DNA of 64,000 nucleotides from Pseudomonas sihuiensis (GTDB lineage Bacteria > Pseudomonadota > Gammaproteobacteria > Pseudomonadales > Pseudomonadaceae), in contig NZ_LT629797.1 of NCBI RefSeq assembly GCF_900106015.1, positions 5,084,001-5,148,000 on the forward strand. Direction: 5' to 3'. This document shows, piece by piece, positions 25,597 through 33,834 of this stretch (position 1 is the stretch's first letter; every line of letters begins with the position of its first letter). A model generated the notes under the pieces. The model made no database searches and was not told the DNA's origin. It saw nothing but the letters and a program-made list of their open reading frames with translations. The position numbers were made by a program, and so were the translations under genes.

Positions 25597-27195
25597 TTAC
25601 TTGCCGATACCTACACCATAGAACGAGTTGATGCCGAACGGGCTGATGCGGAAGTCCTGCACTTCCTTGCGCATCGGCTGGTACACGGTGGAGTGGGCCA
25701 GCGGGGTGATCGGCACCTCACGCTTGAGGATCACCTGCGCCTGCTTGTACAGCTCGGTGCGTTCGGCCACGTCGGTGGTGCGCTTGGCGGCCTTGACCAG
25801 TTTGTCGTAGTCCTCGAAGCACCATTTGGAGAAGTTGTTGCCGTCGACCGCGTCGCAGCCATAGAGGGTGCCGAGCCAGTTGTCCGGGTCACCGTTGTCA
25901 CCGCTCCAGCCGATCAGCATGGCGTCGTGTTCGCCGGCCTTGGCGCGCTTGAGGTACTCGCCCCATTCGTAGCTGACGATGCGTGCCTTGATGCCGATCT
26001 TGGCCCAGTCGGCCTGCAGCATTTCAGCGATCTGCCTGGCGTTGGGGTTGTATGGGCGCTGTACCGGCATGGCCCACAGGGTGATCTCGGTACCTTCCTT
26101 GACGCCTGCAGCCTTGAGCAGCTCCTTGGCCTTTTCCGGGTCGAAGGCCGGGTCCTTGATGTCTTCGTTATACGACCACTGGGTCGGCGGCATGCCGTTG
26201 ACCGCGAGCTGCCCGGCATTCTGGTAAACGGCGTCGAGAATCGCCTGCTTGTTCACCGCCATGTCCAGCGCCTGGCGCACTTTCAGTTTGTCGAACGGCG
26301 GGTGGGTGACGTTGTAGGCGATGTAGCCGACGTTGAAGCCGGCCTGCTCGGGCACCTGCAGCTTGGCATCCTGCTTTAGCGAGGCGATGTCGGCCGGGCG
26401 CGGGAACAGGGTCACGTGGCATTCGCCGGCCTTGAGTTTCTGCATGCGCACCGAGGCGTCGGTGTTGATGGAGAAGATCAGGTTGTCGATCTTCACGTCT
26501 TCGGGCTTCCAGTAGTCCGGGTTGCCCTTGTAGCGGATCACCGCGTCCTTCTGGTAGCGGCTGAACACGAAGGGGCCGGTGCCGATGGGCTTTTGGTTGA
26601 TGTCAGCGGCTTTGCCAGCTTTGAGCAACTGGTCTGCGTACTCGGCGGACTGGATCGAGGCAAAGCTCATCGCCAGGTTCTGCACGAAGGCGGCGTCCAC
26701 CTCGTTGAGGGTGAAACGCACGGTCAGGTCATCGAGCTTCTCCAGCTTGGCGATGTTGCTGTCCATGCCCATGTCGGTGAAGTAGGGAAACTCGCTGGGG
26801 TAAGCCTTGCGGAACGGGTGATCCTTGTCGATCATGCGGCCGAAGGTGAACAGCACGTCGTCGGCGTTGAAGGTGCGGCTGGGCGTGAAGTACTCGGTGG
26901 CGTGGAACTTCACCCCGGGGCGCAGCTTGAAGGTGTAGACCAGGCCGTCATCGGAGACCTCCCAGCTTTGCGCCAGGCCAGGTTCGACCTTGGTACCGCC
27001 GCGCTCGAACTGGGTCAGGCGGTTGAAGATGGTTTCCGCAGCGGCGTCGAAATCGGTACCGGTGGTGTACAGGCCGGGGTCGAAGCCCGCAGGACTGCCC
27101 TCGGAACAGAACGCCAGGTTGGTGGCGCTGGCGAGGGGGGCGCTGGCGATCAGCCCAGCGGTAAGCAAAGCCTGGATAGTGGCGTTCTTGCGCAT
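25597..27195 (-). CDS. Dipeptide-binding protein paralogue (SBP family 5), DppA-like
   Basis: A 532-residue periplasmic binding protein. A signal peptide of about 24 residues is followed by ATNLAFCSEGSPAGFDPGLY. Long stretches are identical to the dppA product, for example TEITLWAMPVQRPYNPNAR and the DAMLIGW segment, so these two arose by a fairly recent duplication or are kept alike by conversion. It probably feeds the same DppBCDF permease. Two adjacent ATGs exist (27198, 27195); GAGG spacing favours 27195. Upstream (27196-27421) I see no copy of the dppA/mdpA operator, only GTTAG-N12-CTAAC near 27308-27329, so its control may differ. Confidence 0.94.
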   Translation of the reverse strand: MRKNATIQALLTAGLIASAPLASATNLAFCSEGSPAGFDPGLYTTGTDFDAAAETIFNRLTQFERGGTKVEPGLAQSWEVSDDGLVYTFKLRPGVKFHATEYFTPSRTFNADDVLFTFGRMIDKDHPFRKAYPSEFPYFTDMGMDSNIAKLEKLDDLTVRFTLNEVDAAFVQNLAMSFASIQSAEYADQLLKAGKAADINQKPIGTGPFVFSRYQKDAVIRYKGNPDYWKPEDVKIDNLIFSINTDASVRMQKLKAGECHVTLFPRPADIASLKQDAKLQVPEQAGFNVGYIAYNVTHPPFDKLKVRQALDMAVNKQAILDAVYQNAGQLAVNGMPPTQWSYNEDIKDPAFDPEKAKELLKAAGVKEGTEITLWAMPVQRPYNPNARQIAEMLQADWAKIGIKARIVSYEWGEYLKRAKAGEHDAMLIGWSGDNGDPDNWLGTLYGCDAVDGNNFSKWCFEDYDKLVKAAKRTTDVAERTELYKQAQVILKREVPITPLAHSTVYQPMRKEVQDFRISPFGINSFYGVGIGK

Positions 27196-27421
27196 CATGA
27201 CCTCATCGTTGTTGTGGTTTTGATCCCTGAGGAGCCTCTTGTGAAGACCACCGCCGAAACTATGCAGGCCTTGTGCCCGAGGCAAGCGTTACATCATGCG
27301 CAAAATGGTTAGCGCTACAGTGTTCTAACTTGCTGCCGCATTTATGAAAAAAGTTGCAGGGAAAAGATGGCAAAAAGCCGTTATCTGCCGATAACGGCGC
27401 TGCTTTGTTGCGGAGCGTGAT

Positions 27422-28150
27422 TCAGGGCATCTGCACTTCGATGACGCCGTCGGCGCTGACCGTGACCTGGCTGGTGCCGGCTTCGATTTGCGGCGTGGGG
27501 GCTGCGTCCATCATCGCCATGCCCTTGGCTTCGAAGTTGCGCATGGCCATTGGCGGCTGGAAACCACCGGTGTTGAGGTTCAGGCTGACCAGCTTGTAGC
27601 CCTTGCCGCCAAGCGCTTCGGTGGCCAGCTGGGCGCGTGCCCTGAAGGCATTCACGGCGTCCTTGAGCAGGGCATCTTCGCGGCTCTTGCGGGTGTCGGT
27701 GGCGATGCTGAAATCCATGCCGGCCATCTTCATCGATTGCAGCAATTCACCGGTCAATGCGGAAAGCCGGACGAAGTCGGCGCTTTCCAGGCGCACCTCG
27801 GCGCGCTCGCGCCAGGCGCTGATCTGCTGGCCCTTGTCGTCGCCCTTGTTTTCAGAATAAACCGGGTAGTTGTGGCGGCTGCCGAGCTTGACCGAAACAC
27901 CACGGACCTGGCGCACCTGCTCCAGCGTCTTGTTGAGGGTGTTGGTGATCTCGGCGGCCAGTTTGGCCGGGTCGCTGTGCTGCGCTTCGGTATAGAGGGT
28001 GACGTGCATCAGATCGTGTGCCACTTCCTGATTGACCTCGGCGCGCAGGGCGATCTGGTTGTAGCGCGCTTCGGCGGCCAGCAGGCCGGTGCTGGCCAGG
28101 CTGGCAGCGGTGAAAGCGAGGCCGGTGGCGATACGGGTCATGGTGCGCAT
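27422..28150 (-). CDS. SIMPL-domain (DUF541) periplasmic protein
   Basis: A 242-residue exported protein with signal peptide MRTMTRIATGLAFTAASLAS, then a SIMPL/DUF541 domain (BP26-like), with QVRGVSVKLGSRHNYPVYSE and QISAWRERAEVRLES typical. Related proteins form periplasmic oligomeric channels or support stress tolerance; the role in Pseudomonas is unknown. The start at 28150 follows AGGA; the frame extends upstream into repeat DNA with no site. It lies between the dppA paralogues and roxS, the position of PA4495 in P. aeruginosa as I recall it. Confidence 0.88.
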   Translation of the reverse strand: MRTMTRIATGLAFTAASLASTGLLAAEARYNQIALRAEVNQEVAHDLMHVTLYTEAQHSDPAKLAAEITNTLNKTLEQVRQVRGVSVKLGSRHNYPVYSENKGDDKGQQISAWRERAEVRLESADFVRLSALTGELLQSMKMAGMDFSIATDTRKSREDALLKDAVNAFRARAQLATEALGGKGYKLVSLNLNTGGFQPPMAMRNFEAKGMAMMDAAPTPQIEAGTSQVTVSADGVIEVQMP

Positions 28151-28520
28151 GGTGCGGTTCCTTTTTCGATGGCCTTTTGGCCGTTTAGCGTGAAAGTCGC
28201 GTAGCGACGCCCTCATTGCTGCCCTTCTCCCTCCGGGAGGCAGCTCCCGCTCCCGGCGGGAGTTCTGCATTCACCACATCCCTGTGGATCAAGGTGGCGC
28301 GAAGCGCCGGATGAGGGAGGGCATGCTGCGTGCTTTCATTATTCGGGAGGCCGCTCGCGGCAAGCCCGTTCCCGAGGTTAGACGAAGGCGAGTCGCGATC
28401 CGGGTTAACGCCGCTACAACTTTTTTCATCCAGGGCGTTGGTGAGGTGTGCGTCCGGTTGCCGCAGCGGCGGAAGGCCACGCCAGGCTTGGTTATACTCG
28501 GCGCAACCAATGGAGTCGCC
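28151..28520. other. Divergent intergenic region with palindromic repeats and the roxS promoter area
   Basis: 370 bases without a gene. It contains GC-rich palindromes (CTCCCTCCGGGAGG near 28229, CTCCCGGCGGGAG near 28251) and GGTGGCGCGAAGCGCCGG (28293-28310), a unit also seen inverted near 35338-35355. A possible -10 TATACT (28493-28498) lies 22 bases before the roxS ATG, without a clear -35. Confidence 0.6.
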
Positions 28521-29774
28521 ATGCTCGAACCCTTGCAGTTACTCTCCGCCAGTCGCCAGAATCTCTGGCGTCTGACCCTTATCCGTATTCTGGTGCTGGC
28601 CGCTCAGGCTGGCTCGGTCGGTCTCGCCTACAAGTCGGGCATGCTACCGCTACCCTGGTTGCAATTGTCGGTCACCCTCGGCGTTTCTCTGCTGCTGTGC
28701 CTGGGTACTGCCATGCGCTTGCGTGGCCCCTGGCCGGTGACCGAAGTCGAGTACGCCGTGCAGCTGGGCTGCGACCTGATCATCCACAGCGTGCTGCTGT
28801 ATTACTCGGGTGGTTCGACCAACCCCTTCGTTTCCTATTATCTGGTGCCGCTGACCATCGCCGCGGCAACGCTGCCGTGGATGTTCACCATCGTCCTGGC
28901 AGGCCTGGCGTTGGCCGGTTACACCCTGCTGTTGGTGTGGACCCATCCGCTCGAGCTGCCCGCGGCACGTGAGAGCCTGCTGGTTTATGGCATGTGGCTG
29001 AGCTTTGCCCTGTCTGCGGCGCTGATCACGTTCTTCGTTGCCAAGATGGCCGAGGAGCTGCGCCGCCAGGACGAGCTGCGCGCCGAACGGCGTGAGGAAA
29101 GCCTGCGTGACCAGCAACTGCTGGCCGTTGCCACTCAGGCCGCTGGCGCCGCCCATGAACTGGGTACGCCGCTGGGTACCATGAGCGTGCTGCTCAAGGA
29201 GCTGCGCCAGGAGTATCGCGACAAGCCGGCGCTGCAGGATGATCTGGCCCTGCTGCAGGAGCAGGTCAAGCTGTGCAAGTACACCCTGCAGCAACTGGTG
29301 CGCGCCGCCGAGAACGATCGGCGTCAGGCAGTGGTGGAGCAGTCCTGTGTCGAATGGCTGGAAACCACGCTGAATCGCTGGCACCTGATGCGTCCCGAGG
29401 CCAGCTACCGCTATCAATGCCTGGGCCGCGGCACGCCACCGCGCATCATGCCACCGGCCGATCTCACCCAGGCGCTGCTCAACCTGCTCAACAACGCCGC
29501 CGACGCCTGCCCGGACAAACTCGACATTCGCCTGGACTGGGACCACCAGTGGCTGCGCCTGAGCATCCGCGATCACGGCGCCGGCGTGCCGCTGGCCATC
29601 GCCGAGCAGCTTGGGCGGCCCTTCTTCACCACCAAGGGCAAGGGGTTCGGCCTGGGGCTGTTCCTCAGCCAGGCCAGCGTGACCCGTGCTGGTGGCACGG
29701 TTAAGTTGTATAACCATGAAGAAGGCGGCACCCTCACCGAATTGAAGTTGCCGCGAGCCTATGGCGTGGCCTGA
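28521..29774 (+). CDS. roxS: Redox-sensing membrane histidine kinase RoxS (RegB/PrrB family)
   Basis: A 417-residue sensor kinase. Six N-terminal helices (about residues 20-175) include YYSGGSTNPFVSYYLVPLTI, the RegB quinone-sensing motif. The phospho-acceptor box is AAGAAHELGTPLGTMSVLLK (His about 214), and the ATPase domain shows NLLNNAADA and GKGFGLGLFLSQ. It phosphorylates RoxR in response to respiratory redox state; in Pseudomonas RoxSR controls terminal oxidases such as the cyanide-insensitive oxidase. The start at 28521 has GGAG 6 bases upstream; the longer open frame runs through repeat DNA. Confidence 0.95.
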   Translation: MLEPLQLLSASRQNLWRLTLIRILVLAAQAGSVGLAYKSGMLPLPWLQLSVTLGVSLLLCLGTAMRLRGPWPVTEVEYAVQLGCDLIIHSVLLYYSGGSTNPFVSYYLVPLTIAAATLPWMFTIVLAGLALAGYTLLLVWTHPLELPAARESLLVYGMWLSFALSAALITFFVAKMAEELRRQDELRAERREESLRDQQLLAVATQAAGAAHELGTPLGTMSVLLKELRQEYRDKPALQDDLALLQEQVKLCKYTLQQLVRAAENDRRQAVVEQSCVEWLETTLNRWHLMRPEASYRYQCLGRGTPPRIMPPADLTQALLNLLNNAADACPDKLDIRLDWDHQWLRLSIRDHGAGVPLAIAEQLGRPFFTTKGKGFGLGLFLSQASVTRAGGTVKLYNHEEGGTLTELKLPRAYGVA

Positions 29775-29789
29775 CAAGGAAAACCCAGC

Positions 29790-30350
29790 ATGAGCGACGA
29801 ATCCCTGTTCGAAGGTGAAGAGCAGCCCCATCTGCTGCTGGTCGATGACGACCCCACCTTTACCCGCGTGATGGCGCGTGCCATGAGCCGCCGCGGTCTG
29901 CGCGTATCCACCGCCTCCAGCGCCGAAGAAGGCCTGGCCCTGGCCAAGGACGACCTGCCGGATTACGCCGTGGTCGACCTGAAGATGGAAGGCGACTCCG
30001 GTCTGGTGCTGCTGCCCAAGCTGCTGGAGCTGGACGCCGAGATGCGTGTGGTGATCCTCACCGGCTATTCCAGCATCGCCACCGCGGTGGAGGCGATCAA
30101 GCGTGGTGCGGCCAACTACCTGTGCAAACCGGCCGATGCCGACGATGTGCTCACCGCGCTGCTTTCCGAGCATGCCGACCTCGACAGCCTGGTGCCGGAA
30201 AACCCGATGTCGGTGGACCGTCTGCAGTGGGAGCACATCCAGCGCGTGCTGGCCGAACACGAGGGCAACATCTCCGCCACCGCCCGTGCCCTGGGCATGC
30301 ACCGCCGCACCCTGCAGCGCAAGTTGCAGAAGCGCCCGGTGCGGCGCTAA
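29790..30350 (+). CDS. roxR: Response regulator RoxR (RegA/PrrA/ActR family)
   Basis: A 186-residue regulator 15 bases after roxS. The receiver has LLLVDDDPTF, the phospho-acceptor Asp in YAVVDLKMEGDSG and the lysine in LCKPADADD. The C-terminal Fis-type helix-turn-helix EGNISATARALGMHRRTLQR is nearly invariant in RegA-type regulators. It binds DNA and adjusts aerobic respiratory genes to redox state. A REP cluster follows. Confidence 0.96.
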   Translation: MSDESLFEGEEQPHLLLVDDDPTFTRVMARAMSRRGLRVSTASSAEEGLALAKDDLPDYAVVDLKMEGDSGLVLLPKLLELDAEMRVVILTGYSSIATAVEAIKRGAANYLCKPADADDVLTALLSEHADLDSLVPENPMSVDRLQWEHIQRVLAEHEGNISATARALGMHRRTLQRKLQKRPVRR

Positions 30351-30368
30351 GCCTTGGTATGCCTGGAC

Positions 30369-30514
30369 TCGTAGGGTGGGCCGGGCGGCGATCCGCTTCA
30401 GTATCGTAGGGTGGGCTTCAGCCCACCAGGGGGGCAGGCCGCAAGATGGGCTTGAGCTCATCAACGCGGGTTCGCGTGGGCTAAAGCGGATCGCCGCCCG
30501 GCCCATCCTACAAC
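30369..30514. repeat. Cluster of three REP-type units after roxR
   Basis: Units CGTAGGGTGGGCCGGGCGGC (from 30369), the hairpin GTAGGGTGGGCTTCAGCCCA (about 30406-30428), and GTGGGCTAAAGCGGATCGCC reading to CATCCTAC (about 30476-30511). The first and third are inverted copies of each other, so the cluster forms a large potential hairpin. Same family as 10917-11021 and 13234-13264. Confidence 0.8.
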
Positions 30515-30589
30515 TGCGCGGCTTTTGCCCGTGGCAGATAAATGCTTAGCCAGCTAACATAGGTCGTCAGACAACCTGCTGGTGTCGCC

Positions 30590-31531
30590 ATGCTCGCCGT
30601 CGCTGCACAAACCCTTGCCATCACCGCGCCCGTGTTCGCCATGCTGTTTCTCGGCGTGGCACTCAAACGCCTGCGCTGGATCGATACGCCCTTCATCGAT
30701 ACCGCTTCGAGCCTGGTGTTTCGCGGCACCATGCCGACCCTGCTGTTTCTCGGTGTGGTCAAGGCGGACCTGGATGCGGCCATGCAGCCGCAACTGCTGT
30801 CCTACTTCTTCCTGGCCACCGTGGCGTCGTTCTTCGTCGCCTGGGCCTGGGCGATCTGGCGGGTGCCGTTCGAGGATCGTGGCATCTATACCCAGGGGGC
30901 CTTCCGCGGTAACAACGGTATCGTCGGCCTGGCACTGGCCACCAGCATGTACGGTGACTATGGCCTGTCAGTCGGCTCGTTGCTCGCCGCACTGGTGATC
31001 CTCTGCTACAACGCGCTCTCGGCGGTGGTTCTGGCCATCTACAGCCCGGGCGTGAAACCCGGTGCCAAGGCCATCGCGCGCAGCATCGTGACCAACCCGA
31101 TGATCATTGGCGTGCTGCTGGCGGTACCGATTGCCTACTGGAAAATCCCGTTGCCGCAGTGGTTCCTGACCTCGGCCGAGTATTTCGCGCAGATGACCCT
31201 GCCGCTGGCGCTGATCTGCATTGGCGGCACCCTGAGCCTGGCATCGTTGCGCCGCAGCAGCGGCACGGCCATCGGCTCGGGCATGATGAAGATGGTCTGG
31301 TTGCCGCTGCTGAGCACCTTCGGCGCCTGGCTGTTGGGCTTTCGCGGTGCTGATCTGGCGATCCTGTTTCTCTATTTCGCCAGCCCGACGGCGGCGGCCA
31401 GCTTCGTCATGGCTCGCGCGGTGGGCGCCAACCACGAGCTGGCGGCGGCCATCATCGTCATCACCACCCTGGCGGCGGTGGTCACCACCAATATTGGCCT
31501 GCTGTTGCTGCAGTGGGGTGGCTGGATCTAG
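30590..31531 (+). CDS. AEC-family transporter (auxin efflux carrier/malonate transporter type)
   Basis: A 313-residue inner-membrane protein with about ten helices in two inverted repeats. TQGAFRGNNGIVGLALA and the N-terminal FLGVALKRLRWID are typical of PF03547 bacterial permeases, which carry malonate or other small organic acids; the substrate here is unknown. The stop codon TAG (31529-31531) is at the same time the first three bases of a MITE-like element, yet the protein end LLLLQWGGWI looks natural. TTAGCCAGCTAA lies at 30546-30557 upstream. Confidence 0.88.
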   Translation: MLAVAAQTLAITAPVFAMLFLGVALKRLRWIDTPFIDTASSLVFRGTMPTLLFLGVVKADLDAAMQPQLLSYFFLATVASFFVAWAWAIWRVPFEDRGIYTQGAFRGNNGIVGLALATSMYGDYGLSVGSLLAALVILCYNALSAVVLAIYSPGVKPGAKAIARSIVTNPMIIGVLLAVPIAYWKIPLPQWFLTSAEYFAQMTLPLALICIGGTLSLASLRRSSGTAIGSGMMKMVWLPLLSTFGAWLLGFRGADLAILFLYFASPTAAASFVMARAVGANHELAAAIIVITTLAAVVTTNIGLLLLQWGGWI

Positions 31532-31719
31532 CAGGCTGTTGAAAAACTACCTGCGTTGCCATTGCTGCGTTAAAAACAGGCTCGTGCGCGAGTCCGATCA
31601 AAATGCTCATTTACAACACGTAAAGTCGGACGCGACCCCGGTCGTTTTTCGGCTGTTTTTGCGGGGCCGCCATCGGTATTGCACTGGCTGCCTCGCCTAC
31701 GTTTTTCAGCGGCCTGCTA
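31529..31719. mobile_element. MITE-like element, copy 1 (191 bp)
   Basis: The imperfect terminal inverted repeats are TAGCAGGCTGTTGAAAAACT (from 31529) and, inverted, TAGCAGGCCGCTGAAAAACG (from 31719). CTAG is present at both ends. The interior shares ACAGGCT, AAATGCTCATTTAC, and TTTTTGCGGGGCCGCCATCG with the element at 58306-58464. It has no coding capacity. The transposase that would move it is not in the window. Confidence 0.75.
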
Positions 31720-31767
31720 GCTGGGTTCGGTTTGCCGGCGATTAACGGATCGCCGGCAAGCCAGCTC

Positions 31768-32151
31768 CTACGAGGCGTTGCCCTGGTACTCGTCGATCAC
31801 TTCCTGTGCCGCGCGGAAGGCGTCGATGCTGGCCGGCACGCCGGCATACACCGCACAGTGCAGCAGGGTTTCGCGGATTTCTTCGACGGTGCAGCCGTTG
31901 TTCAGCGCGCCGCGCACGTGGCCCTTGAGTTCCTGCGGGCATTTCAGCGCGGTCAACGCAGCCAGGGTGATCAGGCTGCGGGTCGCGCGCGGCAGGCCGC
32001 TGCGCGTCCACACGCCGCCCCAGGCATGCTCGTTGACGAAATCCTGCAGCGGCTGGGTGAACTCGGTGGCGTTGCCCAGGGCGCGGTCGACGAACGCGTC
32101 GCCCATCACCTCACGGCGCACCTGCACGCCACGATCATGGTTGTCGCTCAT
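31768..32151 (-). CDS. 4-carboxymuconolactone decarboxylase family protein (PcaC-like)
   Basis: A 127-residue protein of the AhpD-like fold. RREVMGDAFVDRAL, EHAWGGVWTRSGL and GHVRGALNNGCTVEEIRETL are typical of PcaC, which decarboxylates 4-carboxymuconolactone in the beta-ketoadipate pathway. No other pca gene is nearby, so true PcaC activity is likely but unproven. The start at 32151 is chosen since AGG lies 8 bases upstream; a GTG at 32157 overlaps the stop of the antiporter gene. The two genes form an overlapping pair. Confidence 0.88.
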   Translation of the reverse strand: MSDNHDRGVQVRREVMGDAFVDRALGNATEFTQPLQDFVNEHAWGGVWTRSGLPRATRSLITLAALTALKCPQELKGHVRGALNNGCTVEEIRETLLHCAVYAGVPASIDAFRAAQEVIDEYQGNAS

Positions 32152-32153
32152 GC

Positions 32154-33248
32154 TCACACCTGTTCGCCGCGTTGTCTGTGCCAGGCACGCGCGGCGATGA
32201 TCACCAGGGTGATGGCGGTAAGCGGCAGTGCGTAGCCGATCATCGCGTCACCGAAGGTCTGAGCCAGCGGTCGGCCCGTGCTGAACATCACCAGATACAG
32301 GGTGTAGGCCACGTAGTAGCCCAGGAACAGCAAGCCTTCCCAACGGTTGATGCGGTAGCCGCTGAAGAAGATCGGCAGGCAGGCGATGGCTACAGCGATC
32401 ATCACCGGGAAATCGAAGGCCAGGGCGTTGGGCGATACTGCGATGGCGGCTGGCGCAACCATCGAGGCCAGGCCCAGCACGCAGAGCAGGTTGAAGATGT
32501 TGCTGCCGACGATATTGCCCACGGCGATATCGCGCTCGCCTTTGATGGCAGCCAGGATCGAAGTGGCCAATTCCGGCAGCGACGTGCCGACAGCGACAAC
32601 CGTCAAGCCGATGACCAGTTCCGAAATCCCCAGTGCTCGTGCAAGCGTCACGGCGCCTTCGACCAGGAAGTTGGATCCCACCACCAGCAGTACCAGACCG
32701 GCGATGATCAGGCCCAGGTTGATCGCCCAGGCATAGGGCTTGGGTGCCTCGTTGAGACCGAATTCCTTGGCGAACTCGTCATCGTCGCCACCCTTGTCCT
32801 TGCGCGCGCTGTAGATCAGGAAACCGGTGTATGCCAGCACGCCGGCGAACAGCAAGGCACCATCGAAACGGCTCAGTTCACCATCCCAGGCCAGGCCGAA
32901 GGTGACCAGGCTGGCGCCGATCATGATGGGCACATCAAGGCGAATGAGCTGGCGTGAGACGACCAGCGGTGCGACCAGGGCGGTCACGCCCAGAATCAAC
33001 AGCACGTTGGCGATGTTGCTGCCGACCACGTTACCGATGGCCAGATCGCCGCTGCCATTGAGTGCCGACTGCACGCTGACTGCGGTTTCCGGCGCGCTGG
33101 TGCCGAAGGCCACCACGGTCAGGCCGATTACCAGTGGCGGAATGCCGAACTGTGCGGCCAGCTTGGCGGCGCCACGTACCAATACCTCGGCGCCGGCAAC
33201 CAGCAGCACCAGGCCGGCGATCAGGTAGACATAGGTCATCAGGGTCAT
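32154..33248 (-). CDS. Calcium/sodium antiporter, CaCA family (YrbG type)
   Basis: A 364-residue inner-membrane exchanger built of two homologous halves. Each carries the alpha-repeat: GTSAPETAVSVQSAL with GNVVGSNIANVLL in the first, GTSLPELATSILAAIKG with GNIVGSNIFNLLC in the second; the acidic residues coordinate the cation. An acidic cytosolic loop (DKGGDDDEFAKEFG) joins the halves. It probably exports Ca2+ using Na+ or H+. Starts at 33248 and 33239 are both possible. It overlaps the PcaC-like gene. Confidence 0.93.
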   Translation of the reverse strand: MTLMTYVYLIAGLVLLVAGAEVLVRGAAKLAAQFGIPPLVIGLTVVAFGTSAPETAVSVQSALNGSGDLAIGNVVGSNIANVLLILGVTALVAPLVVSRQLIRLDVPIMIGASLVTFGLAWDGELSRFDGALLFAGVLAYTGFLIYSARKDKGGDDDEFAKEFGLNEAPKPYAWAINLGLIIAGLVLLVVGSNFLVEGAVTLARALGISELVIGLTVVAVGTSLPELATSILAAIKGERDIAVGNIVGSNIFNLLCVLGLASMVAPAAIAVSPNALAFDFPVMIAVAIACLPIFFSGYRINRWEGLLFLGYYVAYTLYLVMFSTGRPLAQTFGDAMIGYALPLTAITLVIIAARAWHRQRGEQV

Positions 33249-33339
33249 TGCAGGGTAGCTCCGAAAAAAGTGCGGCTAGTGTAGCGATGGCATTATTGGC
33301 CGCCAGGGGCGGCAGAAAGATTTTGTTGCCAATTGTTCC

Positions 33340-33762
33340 TCAGTCCAGCGTCTCGACCCTGACCGGCACCACGCCTGCGCGCAGCATGTCGAGGCGCACG
33401 GCAGCGGCGCGGGAAACGTCGATGACGCGACCGCGCACGAAGGGGCCGCGGTCGTTGATGCGCAGCACCACGCTGCGCTCGTTGTTGAGGTTGGTTACCC
33501 GTACCCGCGTGCCGAACGGCAGGGTGCGATGCGCGGCGGTCAGCGCGTTCTGATCGAAGCGTTCGCCGCTGGCGGTGCGCTGGCCGTGGTGGCGGTCACC
33601 GTAATAGGAGGCCTTGCCGGTTTCGCTGCTGCCTGTGCCGCCGCCGAAGGTAGAGCAGCCGCCGAGCAGGGCGAGTGCACCGAGCAGTGCCCATGTCTGT
33701 AGCCCGGATGCAATCCGGGGCAGTGAAGGTTCCCGGATTGCATCCGGGCTACGCATCGTCAT
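33340..33762 (-). CDS. RlpA-like lipoprotein (double-psi beta-barrel), with a REP repeat inside its signal region
   Basis: A 140-residue outer-membrane lipoprotein candidate. The lipobox is LALLGGC, after which the RlpA core follows: [42 protein letters not shown] and [14 protein letters not shown], with Asp and His positions of the lytic-transglycosylase-like barrel conserved. It lacks a SPOR domain. The start at 33762 is preferred because GGAGA lies 8 bases upstream. Residues 3 to about 21 are encoded by a perfect 54-bp inverted repeat, giving an unusually long n-region. A gatB terminator lies just upstream of the ribosome-binding site. Confidence 0.85.
   Translation of the reverse strand: MTMRSPDAIREPSLPRIASGLQTWALLGALALLGGCSTFGGGTGSSETGKASYYGDRHHGQRTASGERFDQNALTAAHRTLPFGTRVRVTNLNNERSVVLRINDRGPFVRGRVIDVSRAAAVRLDMLRAGVVPVRVETLD
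33699..33752. repeat. Perfect REP pair inside the RlpA-like gene
   Basis: Two 21-bp arms (33699-33719 and 33732-33752) are exact inverted complements around a 12-base loop. They match the intergenic arms at 9645-9665 and 13192-13212. Here the element is within coding sequence, read in frame without stops. Confidence 0.92.
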
Positions 33763-33778
33763 ATTCGCGGTCTCCATG

Positions 33779-33802
33779 AAAAACGCCGGGCGGGCCCGGC
33801 GT
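33779..33802 (-). terminator. Rho-independent terminator after gatB
   Basis: On the minus strand: ACGCCGGGC (33794-33802) pairs with GCCCGGCGT (33783-33791), followed by TTTTT (33779-33783). It lies 33 bases beyond the gatB stop, as expected for the end of gatC-gatA-gatB. It also lies immediately before the RlpA-like gene. Confidence 0.75.
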
Positions 33803-33834
33803 CATTGCAGCTAGCGTAAGCGAGCCGGCCTGGC

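Noticed and set aside
28650..30506. 618-codon minus-strand open frame
   Set aside because: Antisense to roxS and roxR, which have full domain support; the translated product is low-complexity Gln/His/Gly-rich.
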